From: Synchiropus splendidus
Lineage: Eukaryota; Chordata; Actinopteri; Syngnathiformes; Callionymidae
NCBI RefSeq assembly: GCF_027744825.2
Contig: NC_071347.1
Span: forward strand, 22,796,001 to 22,860,000
DNA: 64,000 nucleotides
Direction: 5' to 3'
Numbering within the stretch: position 1 is the first letter of the stretch; the number at the start of each line of letters is the position of its first letter. Below the pieces are notes generated by a model that worked only from the letters and a program-made list of their open reading frames with translations, did not search any database and was not told the origin of the DNA. Shown here piece by piece: positions 24,201 to 33,335 of this stretch. A program made the translations under genes and the position numbers.

Positions 24201-27200
24201 AGTGAAGCAGGAGAAAGTGGGTCACAAAGTCTGTGGGAGGGCATTGAGATGCTGAGTCAGGGAGCCCTGACAGAACCTGGACCGACTTCCTCCTCCGACC
24301 TCACGTTGCTTCTCTCCGGCCCGACACGACAGCGAGGAGCCAGCGCAGCGCTGCTGGCAGACCCAGATGTTAATTGGTCCGTTTAATGAACCCTGGAGGA
24401 CAGATGACGCTACTGCACGACTTCTCTGCTCAAACTAGGGCAGCGGGGGAGGGAGGGGGAGCGATATTCATAACACGCTGCCGCATTGATCTTTTTCTTT
24501 CAAGCTTCTGGAGAGCGGAAGTAAATCCTCAGTGAGTCACTCCAATAAATCCTCTCCTGAAATATCGCGCAGCTCTTCCCGGGACCAAGTTGGTTCTCGA
24601 TTTCACGAGGGATCCTCAGAGAACGTGACCATCTTCTCACCGAGAGTGAGTCATCTGGTCGGCAGAAACTCTGCGCCATCATTTACCGCCAGCTCATTTT
24701 TGGGAGGTCCGAAAATAAACGTGAGCAGAATAAGCGAGGAGCACGTGTGTTGGAGGAAAACTGATGAGATGAGAACTCGGGCAAGTCTGATTCTGACTGC
24801 AGGCATGAAGGAGAGCCTCCGTTCTCCTCAACGTCCTCATGGAGGGAATTTCAGCCCAAGAGAACTTCAGCTTAGTCACCACAGCTTTTTATAGAACGTG
24901 GTTTCGGTGGCTCGACCCAGATTCTGGAAGGGTCAGGGAGAAGATCAGCCATGGTCCATCCTGAAACCATGGTTCTCAGGATGTCCTGTCCAGGTTGGAG
25001 ATGAGATTCTCCTAAGAATCTCATCTTCAGAGAATGTCATCTCCACCCTCCACAAGTGAGTGGAGTGTGGAGATGGACAGACAGATCTTCAGTCACAAGG
25101 AAAGAGCTGAGCCAGAAGGCCTTTCACCTGTGGTCACCAGCTTTGGAGTGACCTAGAGATCAAGAGTTTCTGTGTCTGAAGCTCAGTTAGCCAGGAGAGA
25201 CTCAGAGGAGAACATCTGCTCCTCCAGGATGAGACAGTTGAGGTGGCTCCTGTCAGGAAGTCCAGGATTGGCATCACCTTTCATCTAGAGGCTGCTGGCG
25301 ACTTCTCCTCAGAAGAAGATGGACAAACAATATGACAATGGCTGATGACAAAGATCTGAGATCTGCACACATGAGACGCTCATCTCCTCTTCCGCTCGTC
25401 CACAGACAAGCTCTGCTTCAACACGTTCTTCAACAACGAGGACATGCAGGAGATCACCAAACACTTTGTGGTCTGCCACGTTGACGCTCCAGGGCAGCAG
25501 GTCGGAGCTTCGCAGATGCCACAGGGGTACGAGACCAGACGGGACGTGACTGAGATGATCCGATGTTAAAGTTCCTGGTTTGGTTTCCCTCCGCAGGTAC
25601 CAGTACCCCACCATGGACCAGCTGGCCGGGATGCTGCCCACCGTGGTGCAACACTTCGGGTGGGTGCTTCACTCTCAGACCCCAGTTGAGTCTCTTTAGT
25701 GACGTGTTCTTCAATTGTTTAGCTTCAAGAGCATCGTGGGAATAGGAGTCGGCGCCGGAGCGTACATCCTCGCCAAGTTTGCCGTGAGTGCTGTCGGCCA
25801 TGTTGGATTCTCTGTTCGTTGTCTGACACGATATTTACCAGAAGAATGTTTAACCGCGGGGTGAAATCCTTTTGTGCAGCTGATCTTCCCCGACCTGGTG
25901 GAGGGATTGGTCCTGCTCAACATTGACCCGAACGGCAAGGGCTGGATCGACTGGGCCGCCAGCAAGGTAGGCGTCCTGGGGTCCAACCCGGGTGTGAGTC
26001 TTGCTCTTCATCTCTTCCTCTTCCCTTCAGCTGTCTGGACTGACCAGCACTCTGCCCGACACTGTTCTGCCACACCTGTTCAGTCAGGTGGGTTCTGGTT
26101 CTGGTCAGGTTCTTTGGTCCAGTCTCAAAGCTCGAGTCACTGAGGTGTGTTTGTGCGATCGCAGGAGGAGCTGATGAACAACACAGAGCTGGTTCAGAGC
26201 TACAGGCAACAGATCAACAACAACATCAACCAGTTCAACCTGCAGCTCTTCTGGAACATGTACAACAGGTGAACAGGCACCACACACACTCACACAAAAC
26301 ACACTCACACGCGTGTAAAGTCACGTCATACACCTGACAATGTACTGCATGTATCAACTCATCCAGACTGAAGATGTGTATGGTGTTTCCTACCATTACA
26401 ATGTTTCCCACGATCCTTATGTTTCTCACAATCCCAATGTTGCCTACGATCACTGTTTCCTGCGATCACGATGTTTCCCACAATCCCAATGTTGCCTACG
26501 ATCACGATGTTTCCAGCAATCGCAATGTTTCCTGCGATCACGATGTTTCCCACAATCCCAATGTTGCCTACGATCACGATGTTTCCTGCGATCACGATGT
26601 TTCCCACAATCCCAATGTTGCCTACAATCGCGATGTTTCCTACGATCGCGATGTTTCCTGCGATCACAATGTTTCCTACGATCACGATGTTTCCTGCGAT
26701 CACGATGTTTCCTACGATCATAATGTTTCCTGCGATCGCAATGTTTCCTACGATCACGATGTTTCCTGCGATCGCAATGTTTCCTACGATCACAATGTTT
26801 CCTGCGATCGCAATGTTTCCTACGATCACGATGTTTCCTGCGATCGCAATGTTTCCTACGATCACAATGTTTCCTGCGATCGCAATGTTTCCTACGATTG
26901 CAGTGTTTCACACGATTGCAGTCTTTCCTAGGATCCCGAGCTACGAGCTAAGCTACGATCTTGAATTCTCTCACAATGTATTAGTTGACATGGTTGTCGT
27001 TGTCTCACAACATCTAGTAACGTCTCAGTAAAGTCCCCAAACGTATCTTTCAGTCGGAGGGACCTGGAGATGAACCGTGGTGGGGCCCTCAACGCCAAGA
27101 CTCTGAAGTGAGTTGAAGAGAGTTCCTGTGGACGGGAAGGATTTGGATTTTTTTTGTGAGACTGACGGTTGAACTCCTGCAGGTGTCCTGCGATGTTGGT

Positions 27201-27532
27201 GGTGGGCGACAACGCTCCGGCTGAGGAGGGCGTGGTGAGTCCTGCCGTCTCTCCTCACACGCGGTCAGTAGCTCCGCGACATTCAGAGCCTGAGGCTTGG
27301 TGTGGCGCCACAGTCCTGTCCTGTGGGCCGCATCACACCTGAGTACCGGGCTACAAGGTTTGGAAGTGGAATCTGGAGATGAGATTCAGTTCAGAGCGGA
27401 TGTGTAAAAAAAACGCTGCTGTTCAGCGCAGTGACTCAACAGAACCAAAGTAGGTCACAACAGTTCTGCTGCGCTCTTCAAATTCCTGCCACCCTGAGGA
27501 TTTGGCTCCATCTGTGGATGTGCCATCATGCA

Positions 27533-27569
<37 letters not shown>

Positions 27570-30500
27570 GTGTTCTCCCGGGGCCAGATGGCGTCTCTCT
27601 CTCGCCGCGGTTCCGTCGATCCGAGTGGCCCAGATCGCTTCTGTTTCCGCGCCAGTTAATCTGCCGCCATGCTCACGGCGCTCCTGTCAGAGTTTGGAGT
27701 CGGACTCCAGAGAGCGCGGCGCCATGTGGGAAAAACAAAGTTGGTTTTAGTGGAAGCGACAGAAGGAGGTCACGTAAATATTTCACGTCAGCGACTGCGT
27801 TTATCTCACTGTGAATTATTCAGGCGGGAACCGTTTCAAGCGCCGTCACGTCTGAATCGGGCGCCGCGCCGCTCTTCACCTGGCGTCTATTTTTACTCGC
27901 AAAAAGCCTTTCTTTTTAAAAAAGTCAGCTTTTTGAAACAAATATTAAGAAATGAAACAAGGGGTTTGATTCCCTGATGCGCCATGGAGAGAGTTATATT
28001 TTATTATTATTGTATTACTTTTCACAGTTGAATTGACAACCATATCATTATATTTTTTAATTTATGATAGAATCGTAACAATAATATTGTAATAACTATA
28101 ATAATATGATGAGAAACTGAAACTTTGACTGAAAAATATTTTTCACCAATAATTATTTCCAAATTGATGTTGTTTACTTATGAAAGGGCAAGTCATTATT
28201 GTTTTAATACAGATTTAGATAGAATAATTTCCATCAGAAAAATGTGTTTAACATGGTGAGAATAATCAGCCAACATCAAGAATGATTTAATGTTATAATC
28301 CATAATTGAATCATGGAAAATAATATTTGTCGTGACTAAATCTGAAATATATTTGTAAGTTAATAACATTTCAGAGTAAAATAGTTCAAGTGAAAATAAT
28401 TGCTTTTAAGCGTGATTTATTTAATTATTGATTTTTAATGGATGTGTTTGTTGTATCTTCAGCTGTAGGAAAGATCTTTTGCTGAAGGCTCCATGCGCTC
28501 GCTGTCATCATTTATTGATTTTGTCGAGAACGTCGCCTTCACTCCTTGTTACCAATCAGTTCAGTCCAGATCCCGTTTCGGTTATGGTGGAGTCACTGGG
28601 AAGCTGCAGATGTATGGATTGTTCGGCGTGAGAGAGGCAGGAAGTGTCTTCATGTCCGTGCTGCTTGTTGGAAGCATGATGTTCTGTGAGCGTGTGGACT
28701 GCAGTGGAGCGGACTGGAGTGACTCATCGCTGCAGCACACTGCAGTAACTGGGTCACACACACACACTTCTACTGCTTCCTTTGTGAGGACCTCTCATGA
28801 CCCTCTCAGCCTGAACCTAATGAACCCCGATTGTAACACCCAGTTATTTTGACATTTTAATCTTCTAAGTGAGACACGCACACACACACACACATCTTGA
28901 CGAAGCTGGAATATCCAACGTGTCTCCAGACGAGCTTGTTTGTACGGGTCCATGATCCGGGTCAGGAGACTCTGGTCCGCCCTCCGGCGCTCACACTCAC
29001 ACACACCCTCCTTGTGCTCACAGGTGGAGTGCAACTCCAAACTGGACCCGACCAACACCACCTTCCTTAAGGTAGCTCACCTCTCTGCTGAAGCCTTGAT
29101 CAAGGCCGGCGCTGTGCGCGCATGTCTGACTGCTTGTCCTCTGCCCCACAGATGGCGGACTCAGGCGGACTCCCCCAGCTGACGCAGGTACCCCTCCTCC
29201 TCCTCCTCAAACCCCCGACCCCTCACCCCAGCCTTCCCCGCCCCGCCGCCGCCACCACGGCCCCCAATAGTCAAAATAATGTGAGCTTGTCTTTTCCAGC
29301 CGGGAAAGCTGACGGAAGCCTTCAAGTACTTCCTGCAGGGGATGGGCTACAGTGAGTACGCTCCCGCTCTTCAGGCTCTTCAGATGAAATGACGTGTCCA
29401 TTAACGTTCCCTCTGTCTCCCTCGTTCTCTCAGTCGCGTATGTGAAGGATCGGAGGTTGAGTGGAGGGCCAGGTACTTCCTCCTCTCCCATTCACCTCTG
29501 ACCTCCTCTCAATGGTTTTGATTTCGTGGCAGCGGCCTGGTGGCGTCTGTCCCCGACTGCCTGTTCTGTTTCTGCTTGTTTTTGACCAAGTGATTTTTCC
29601 TTCGGTGGAAAAATATGGTTTTGACTGTCATCCCCATCATCGTCATTGCATGGCCGCCCGCTAGCGCCGCCACCGTTACGGCCCCGCGACAGCAAGGAAT
29701 AGACCACGCCCCCCCACCCCAGCTAGCTGAGCGCCCGCTCACATGAGCTGCTGAAGCACCAGGACCACAGCAGGTCGGGTTCTGACCCGACTCCAGGCTG
29801 TGACCCTCCTGAGGCCCCTCCCCCGCAACTCTGACGTGTCCGAGCTGGGTCCGACAGCCGGTCCGATGGCGTCCGGCTGTGGCCTTGAGAAGGAGCGTTT
29901 GAAGACCACAGTTGGTGACGGGAAGTTGGGCGTAGCTACTTTTCTGGCTATTTTGAAGCCAAGGTCAGGGCCAAGGTCAATGTCAGGGTTAGTCCATCAA
30001 GGTTGTGTCTGTGTTGTTGTCTGTCATCACCGCTTCCCACCCATGACTCTGTAACTGGTTCTGAAAACAGCTGGAGGCCATTTTCTTCGCCCTCTGTCAT
30101 GACCGCTACACTAGCTCCGCCCACTTCCTGGTCTCCAACTGTGCTCTGAAAATGCTGTCGGCTGCAGCTGCGCGTCTAGTCTTGCAGTCGAGACCACCTG
30201 ACCCGAGACCACAGTCTTTAGAGACCAAGACCAAGACCAAGACCATGACTGTGACCGAGTCGAGACAAAGACCCATGAGGGGGTGAAACCAAGGCCAAAC
30301 TGAACAGGAAATGAAATCTTCCAAGTCCGACGTCTATTCAGTTTGTTCTGGGTCTCGACTCGGTCCTGGGTTTGGAGGTCTCCACTTGAAGACTCGCTGC
30401 TTCTGGGCCGACGCCGCTCGCCTAGGGATGATAAGACGACATCAGAACCTCATTTCCTTTTGGTTTCCGTGGCCTGCTCCTCTCACCAGCAGGTCCTCCT

Positions 30501-30759
30501 TCATGAGCATGTTCTCCAAATCCCCCCCCCCACCCCCACCGCTCATCCGCCGCCGCCGCCACCACACTAAACTGTTCTCGCTTCTTCTCCCCCCCCACCC
30601 CCAGTGCCCTCCGCCAGCATGACCCGCCTGGCGCGCTCCAGGACCGCCTCCCTGACCAGCGCCAGCTCCACGGAAGGCTCCCGCTCGCGGGCCTGCACCC
30701 ACTCGGACAGCACCGAGGGGGTGGGCGCCGTCACCCACACCATGGAGGTGTCCTGCTGA
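16551..30759 (+). CDS. ndrg4: NDRG4 (N-myc downstream-regulated gene 4 protein)
   Basis: Coding exons of the long form: 16551-16628, 17750-17908, 18893-18931, 22176-22281, 25406-25526, 25597-25659, 25723-25783, 25880-25966, 26031-26087, 26165-26268, 27054-27107, 27183-27234, 29024-29071, 29152-29187, 29300-29351, 29434-29472, 30605-30759. They sum to 1311 nt in one frame (436 aa), all with GT-AG introns. The protein matches vertebrate NDRG4 throughout: [17 protein letters not shown] at its NDR-domain start, [46 protein letters not shown], and a Ser/Thr-rich tail ending HTMEVSC. Family knowledge: NDRGs keep an alpha/beta-hydrolase fold but lack catalysis; here the nucleophile elbow reads G-V-G-A-G, without Ser. 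NDRG4 is cytoplasmic and acts in neurons, glia and heart; in zebrafish it is linked to cardiomyocyte growth and axonal sodium-channel clustering. Both long (MAGMKEQQ...) and short (MPECWDG...) N-termini are present. An upstream leader exon is possible, because 16549 reads as a good acceptor. Near-certain family call. Confidence 0.97.
17750..17908 (+). CDS. ndrg4: ndrg4 extra 53-codon N-terminal exon (cassette candidate)
   Basis: A phase-0 exon between the MAGMKEQQ exon and the [13 protein letters not shown] exon. Residues 1-27 are acidic then Pro/Thr/Asn-rich; residues 28-53 are basic and aromatic ([20 protein letters not shown]), followed by ATGVPS. It holds R-R-A-T, a basophilic kinase-type site. 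The human NDRG4-B N-terminus that I remember runs from the first exon to the ESSDAF-type exon without such a block. The acceptor is a tandem NAGNAG (cagcag, 17744-17749), so one Gln could be included or skipped. The donor is GTCAGTG, the same as in the first exon. Exon length is a multiple of 3 and all borders are phase 0, so skipping keeps the frame. Confidence 0.75.
17921..18078 (+). repeat. (CA)n-bounded dispersed repeat, short copy
   Basis: (CA)n at 17921-17942, then 'ctgtggggacctctcattga', a decayed middle, and (CA)n again near 18063-18077. It matches the left part of the longer copies at 52969 and 59650. It lies just inside the ndrg4 intron after the 53-codon exon. Confidence 0.6.
18079..18892 (+). 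other. ndrg4 intron, AT-rich, no other feature
   Basis: Intronic sequence with short A/T runs. No repeat family or conserved block is recognised. Confidence 0.4.
19330..19640. repeat. T-rich low-complexity stretch
   Basis: Long runs of T with TTTA and TTTC interruptions inside an ndrg4 intron. Frames here translate to Phe/Leu/Ile-rich nonsense and are not genes. Confidence 0.7.
20540..20715 (+). promoter_or_regulatory. Internal promoter and 5' leader of the short ndrg4 form
   Basis: Ordered core-promoter elements precede the short-form start codon: CCAAT at 20540-20544, a GC box (ggggcggggg) at 20574-20583, and a TATA-like TGTAAAAG at 20603-20610. A start site near 20630-20640 would give a leader of about 80 nt before ATG 20716. 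The area is CpG-rich against its surroundings. It implies separate control of the brain/heart-type short isoform. Element calls are by eye. Confidence 0.65.
20716..20736 (+). CDS. ndrg4: ndrg4 alternative first coding exon (MPECWDG)
   Basis: ATG at 20716 opens the seven codons MPECWDG, followed by a GTGAGT donor at 20737. It joins in phase 0 to the EHDVETPYG exon at 22176, giving the 351-aa form whose N-terminus is that of the standard vertebrate NDRG4 short isoform. The context 'cagccATGc' is acceptable for initiation. Confidence 0.93.
20886..20909. repeat. (CA)n microsatellite
   Basis: An uninterrupted CA run inside an ndrg4 intron. Confidence 0.9.
21205..21280. repeat. Compound tetranucleotide microsatellite (GAGC)n(GTGC)n(GT)n
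   Basis: GCGA units change without a gap into GTGC units and then GT. This is a compound array in which one unit arose from the other by a single change (A to T). Confidence 0.9.
21364..21654 (-). repeat. (GT)n-bounded dispersed repeat, full-length copy
   Basis: Bounded by GT runs at 21364-21378 and 21638-21652. The interior holds paired 'ggggac' blocks, 'gtgtttagggggagaggctg' and 'gggaaagggtgatggcc', the reverse complement of the copies at 52969-53190 and 59650-59870. No protein or RNA-gene promoter is recognised. Confidence 0.7.
22282..23140 (+). other. ndrg4 intron with GC-rich patch
   Basis: Intronic sequence with a G-rich, CpG-rich patch at about 22815-22915 that contains repeated gggagggag units. 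No exon is recognised. Confidence 0.35.
23150..23770. repeat. Degenerate 18-bp-type minisatellite in ndrg4 intron
   Basis: Scattered units such as 'tacgatcacgatttttccta' and 'ttccacgatcacaatgttcc' show the TTCC-NACGATCACNATG pattern of the clean array at 26378-26935, but with many substitutions and indels. It looks like an older, decayed sister array in a different intron of the same gene. Confidence 0.65.
24950..25290 (+). mobile_element. 5'-truncated LINE fragment (family 1) in ndrg4 intron
   Basis: It starts around 'accatggttctcaggatgtc' and runs through 'agagctgagccagaaggcct', 'agctcagttagccaggagag' and 'ctcctccaggatgagacag'. The 3' limit lies about 115 bp before the acceptor of the exon at 25406. 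The copy is frame-broken. Confidence 0.65.
26378..26935. repeat. 18-bp minisatellite (TTTCCTRCGATCRCRATG)n in ndrg4 intron
   Basis: About 31 tandem units of 18 bp. Units alternate TGCGATCGCAATG and TACGATCAC(G/A)ATG types. From about 26727 to 26900 the order A-B1-A-B2 repeats, a 72-bp higher-order unit. Many units contain the palindrome TGCGATCGCA. Because 18 is a multiple of 3 and the unit lacks stops, several frames on both strands stay open over the whole array. They have no start context, splice sites or homology and are not genes. Confidence 0.95.
27536..27568. repeat. (GT)n microsatellite
   Basis: An uninterrupted GT run of about 16 units inside an ndrg4 intron. Confidence 0.9.
27570..29020 (+). 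other. ndrg4 intron, AT-rich middle
   Basis: Intronic. The stretch 27990-28440 is strongly AT-rich. A (CA)n-bounded repeat lies at 28756-28895. No exon is recognised. Confidence 0.4.
28756..28895 (+). repeat. (CA)n-bounded dispersed repeat, short copy
   Basis: CA runs at both edges enclose 'gtgaggacctctcatgaccc', 'agcctgaacctaatgaaccc' and 'cccagttattttgac', which are landmarks of the full-length copies elsewhere in the window. Confidence 0.6.
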
Positions 30760-33250
30760 AGGGTCCGCGAGAAGAGGGGCGGCGGGAGGATCCCAGGGGG
30801 AGACCAGCGCGAGAAAGAGAAGCGCTTTGGCCCCGAGTCCCCCGTCTGCCATGTCCTCCCCCCTCCAGTGTAAAATACCACATGTATTGCTACTAACCCC
30901 CCGGACCCCCTATATTCACCGTCAAGGCGCCCCAGTCACCCAGCACTTAAAGATCTAGACTTACTTCTTATAGTGTCTGACTTGTGTTTGCTAAGTGTCT
31001 CCTTGTTCTTTGGCTGAGTCTTTTCTCCCCCCCCCCCAATCGCACCCCCACCCCAAACAAAGGACAACAAACCACTCAGCAATATTCAGAAACGTGCTGC
31101 TGTTGATGATGCCATGATGAAGGAATAGTCAGGGTCCAGAGGGTGGCGCTAGGCGGTCCGGTCCTGGAAGCTCTGTCAGAATCTCTCCCAGTCCAGAATT
31201 GACCCAGCGGCAGGGGAGCGCAGTGTCCGCCGCACTTGTAGAACCGTAGAGCTTAGCGTTAGCCACGAAGCGTTGTGCTCATTTCAAGCTGCTCTTTTTG
31301 CAAACGTAAACATGGCATCATCTGCATACACCAGCGTCTCGCCATTATTCCAGTGATTCTCCAGGCGCCAAGCTAACTGTTGCGCAGACGTGAGGCGCCG
31401 CCACCTCGCTACGTTTTAAGATGCCTTTGATGTGCTTTTCACCTCCAAGATAAACATCTCGCTCTACTTTCACCTGACGGCTCAGCGCGGCCGCTTGTGA
31501 TGTCACACTTTTTCATCGGAAGCTCTGTGTGTTCCATACAACAAAAGTAGAACGAGTCGTCATGCTGCTCCAGAACTGCAGTGCACCTGGTGGGGACGCT
31601 GTCCTCATCCACAGTTGAAGTTATCAGCCGTGGAGCTGCATAACTTCCAGGGTGAGGCGCCCACAACAACACTTGCTGAGGACTAGCGTCTGCGCGAGAT
31701 TCGCCAGCAGCATGCGGCCGTTGTGTTCTCTGGTCCTCGCAGCAACTGTTTCACACCGACCGCCGTCCTGAGCCGCCGTGTTTGTGCTGAAGGCGTCCGT
31801 GTTTCCACGTCAGCGCAGCTCTCACTTGTGTCGTAACCGTAGGCTAGTGGCTGTGCATGCATGCGAACCTTAGCGTAGGCCGGTCCGGCGTAGCGAGACC
31901 ACACTAGCACCTTCACTCGCGCCTCAGAAGGAGAGTCTGTTCCGGGCGGTGCTTCTCGCCAGAATCGGCTTCTCGTGGTCTCTAATGCGACAATCAAGCT
32001 CAGATCCAAACCAAACCAGACCAGAGGGGTCGAGGCAGGACTCTGTCGTCGGCTCAGCTCCCTCACGTCATCCAGCCCTTCTTCAGTGGATGTACCAAAG
32101 CCCATGCTAGGGCCCAAAGCTGAGTGCGTAGATCATCGTCGCTTGTGTTTTATCGTGCAGTGAAGCATCGTGTTCTTAGAAACCTTAGTCCGCCTGCTGC
32201 CACTTCAATTCTGGACTTCTGAGTGCGCCACAGCGCCCCCTGGTGTCTGAATCCTTTCACCTCCCTGAAACTACTTTTGCTTTCCAACACTTTGTCGAGA
32301 CCCCGGTCAGCCTGTAGGGGTCGGGGCTTTTTTGGAGCCATTTGGGCACCAAGCTCAGAATGTAGGGAAAAACCCAGCGCCCCCAAAACATAAAACCCCG
32401 CCCCCTCAAAAAATACGCAGCGCCCCGACTCCCACAGGCCGACACACCCCACCCCGAAGGGCTATCAGCGTTTGCTTTCTTCTGGAGCACCAGGGGGCGC
32501 CACTGAGAGCGATTCTGCTCAGACTCCAGAAGGCTGGACCTTTGGATTGTTTTGGTGAGGCCAGATTAATGTGAGGGCCTGGGACTGTATTACACACAGT
32601 ATTACACTTTAGATCTGAGGAAGAATAAGGGTTTTGTTTTTTTGTTGAAATGATAATATTTGAATCGTTCCGTGCCAAATGATGTCGCTCATTAGCTAAA
32701 AAAGAAAACTATTCAGGGGAAAAATGAACCATTGGATGACTCCGACTCGGTCCCAGGTCCGGACGTTCCCGGGGAAAACCCGGCAAACTTTCAGCGGGAC
32801 CCGGTTTCTCTTGTGAATTTTCTGCCGTTCCACCCAAACAGCTTGGGGGCTCCTGAATGTATCGTCCCTTCTCCTGCAGTGCTGTACAGTATTGTCGCCC
32901 CCCCCCCCCCCCTGCCCCCCCCCCTCACTCTATGGTTTGCACACCCTCCTCGCGACGTTGAACCCGCGTCGCTCTTGTAGATACCTTTGGTTTGCGCCGG
33001 GCCGATGGGCCCGGTTCCTCCTCCCGGTCCCACATGTGATGGGCCCACCCTCTTACTGCCATGATGATTTGTATTTCAGCAATAAGTTGTTATGGTTTCT
33101 CTTGGGGTTTCATATTGTGAGTCTTCCCGACGAGCTTGTTTGTGTTCGCCACTCTAGACTCCGGCCGCTTCGTCGTTCCGATGTGCAGATGTAAAGTTTC
33201 ATTCTGTCTGTGTAACAGTGACTAATAAAGAGTACGTGTTCCACGCCCGC
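30760..33250 (+). other. ndrg4: ndrg4 3' untranslated region
   Basis: It runs from the TGA at 30757-30759 to the first good AATAAA downstream, at 33224-33229, giving about 2.5 kb. A long 3'UTR fits vertebrate NDRG4. It contains C-runs near 31027, 32898 and 32917. The end is inferred, and earlier polyadenylation is possible. Confidence 0.6.
33224..33229 (+). terminator. Poly(A) signal AATAAA for ndrg4
   Basis: The signal lies in 'gactaataaagagtacgtg', followed by 'gtgttcc' downstream. It is the last plus-strand signal before the convergent olfactomedin-like gene. Confidence 0.65.
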
Positions 33251-33316
33251 CTCCCTCCCTCCCTGGCTCCGTCACGGCTCACGTTTGACCTCAGACCACG
33301 GGTTTTTCTTTGCCAC

Positions 33317-33322
33317 TTTATT
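33317..33322 (-). terminator. Poly(A) signal AATAAA for the minus-strand olfactomedin-like gene
   Basis: TTTATT on the plus strand is AATAAA on the minus strand, only 13 nt past the stop codon at 33336-33338. The 3'UTR would thus be about 35 nt. No other minus-strand signal is seen before the ndrg4 3' end. Confidence 0.7.
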
Positions 33323-33335
33323 TCCGCCTCTCGCC

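Noticed and set aside
26359..27031. Open frames of 130-186 codons on both strands ([22 protein letters not shown] types)
   Set aside because: They are translations of the 18-bp minisatellite, open in several frames because the unit is a multiple of 3 without stops. They lie in an ndrg4 intron and lack splice or start evidence.
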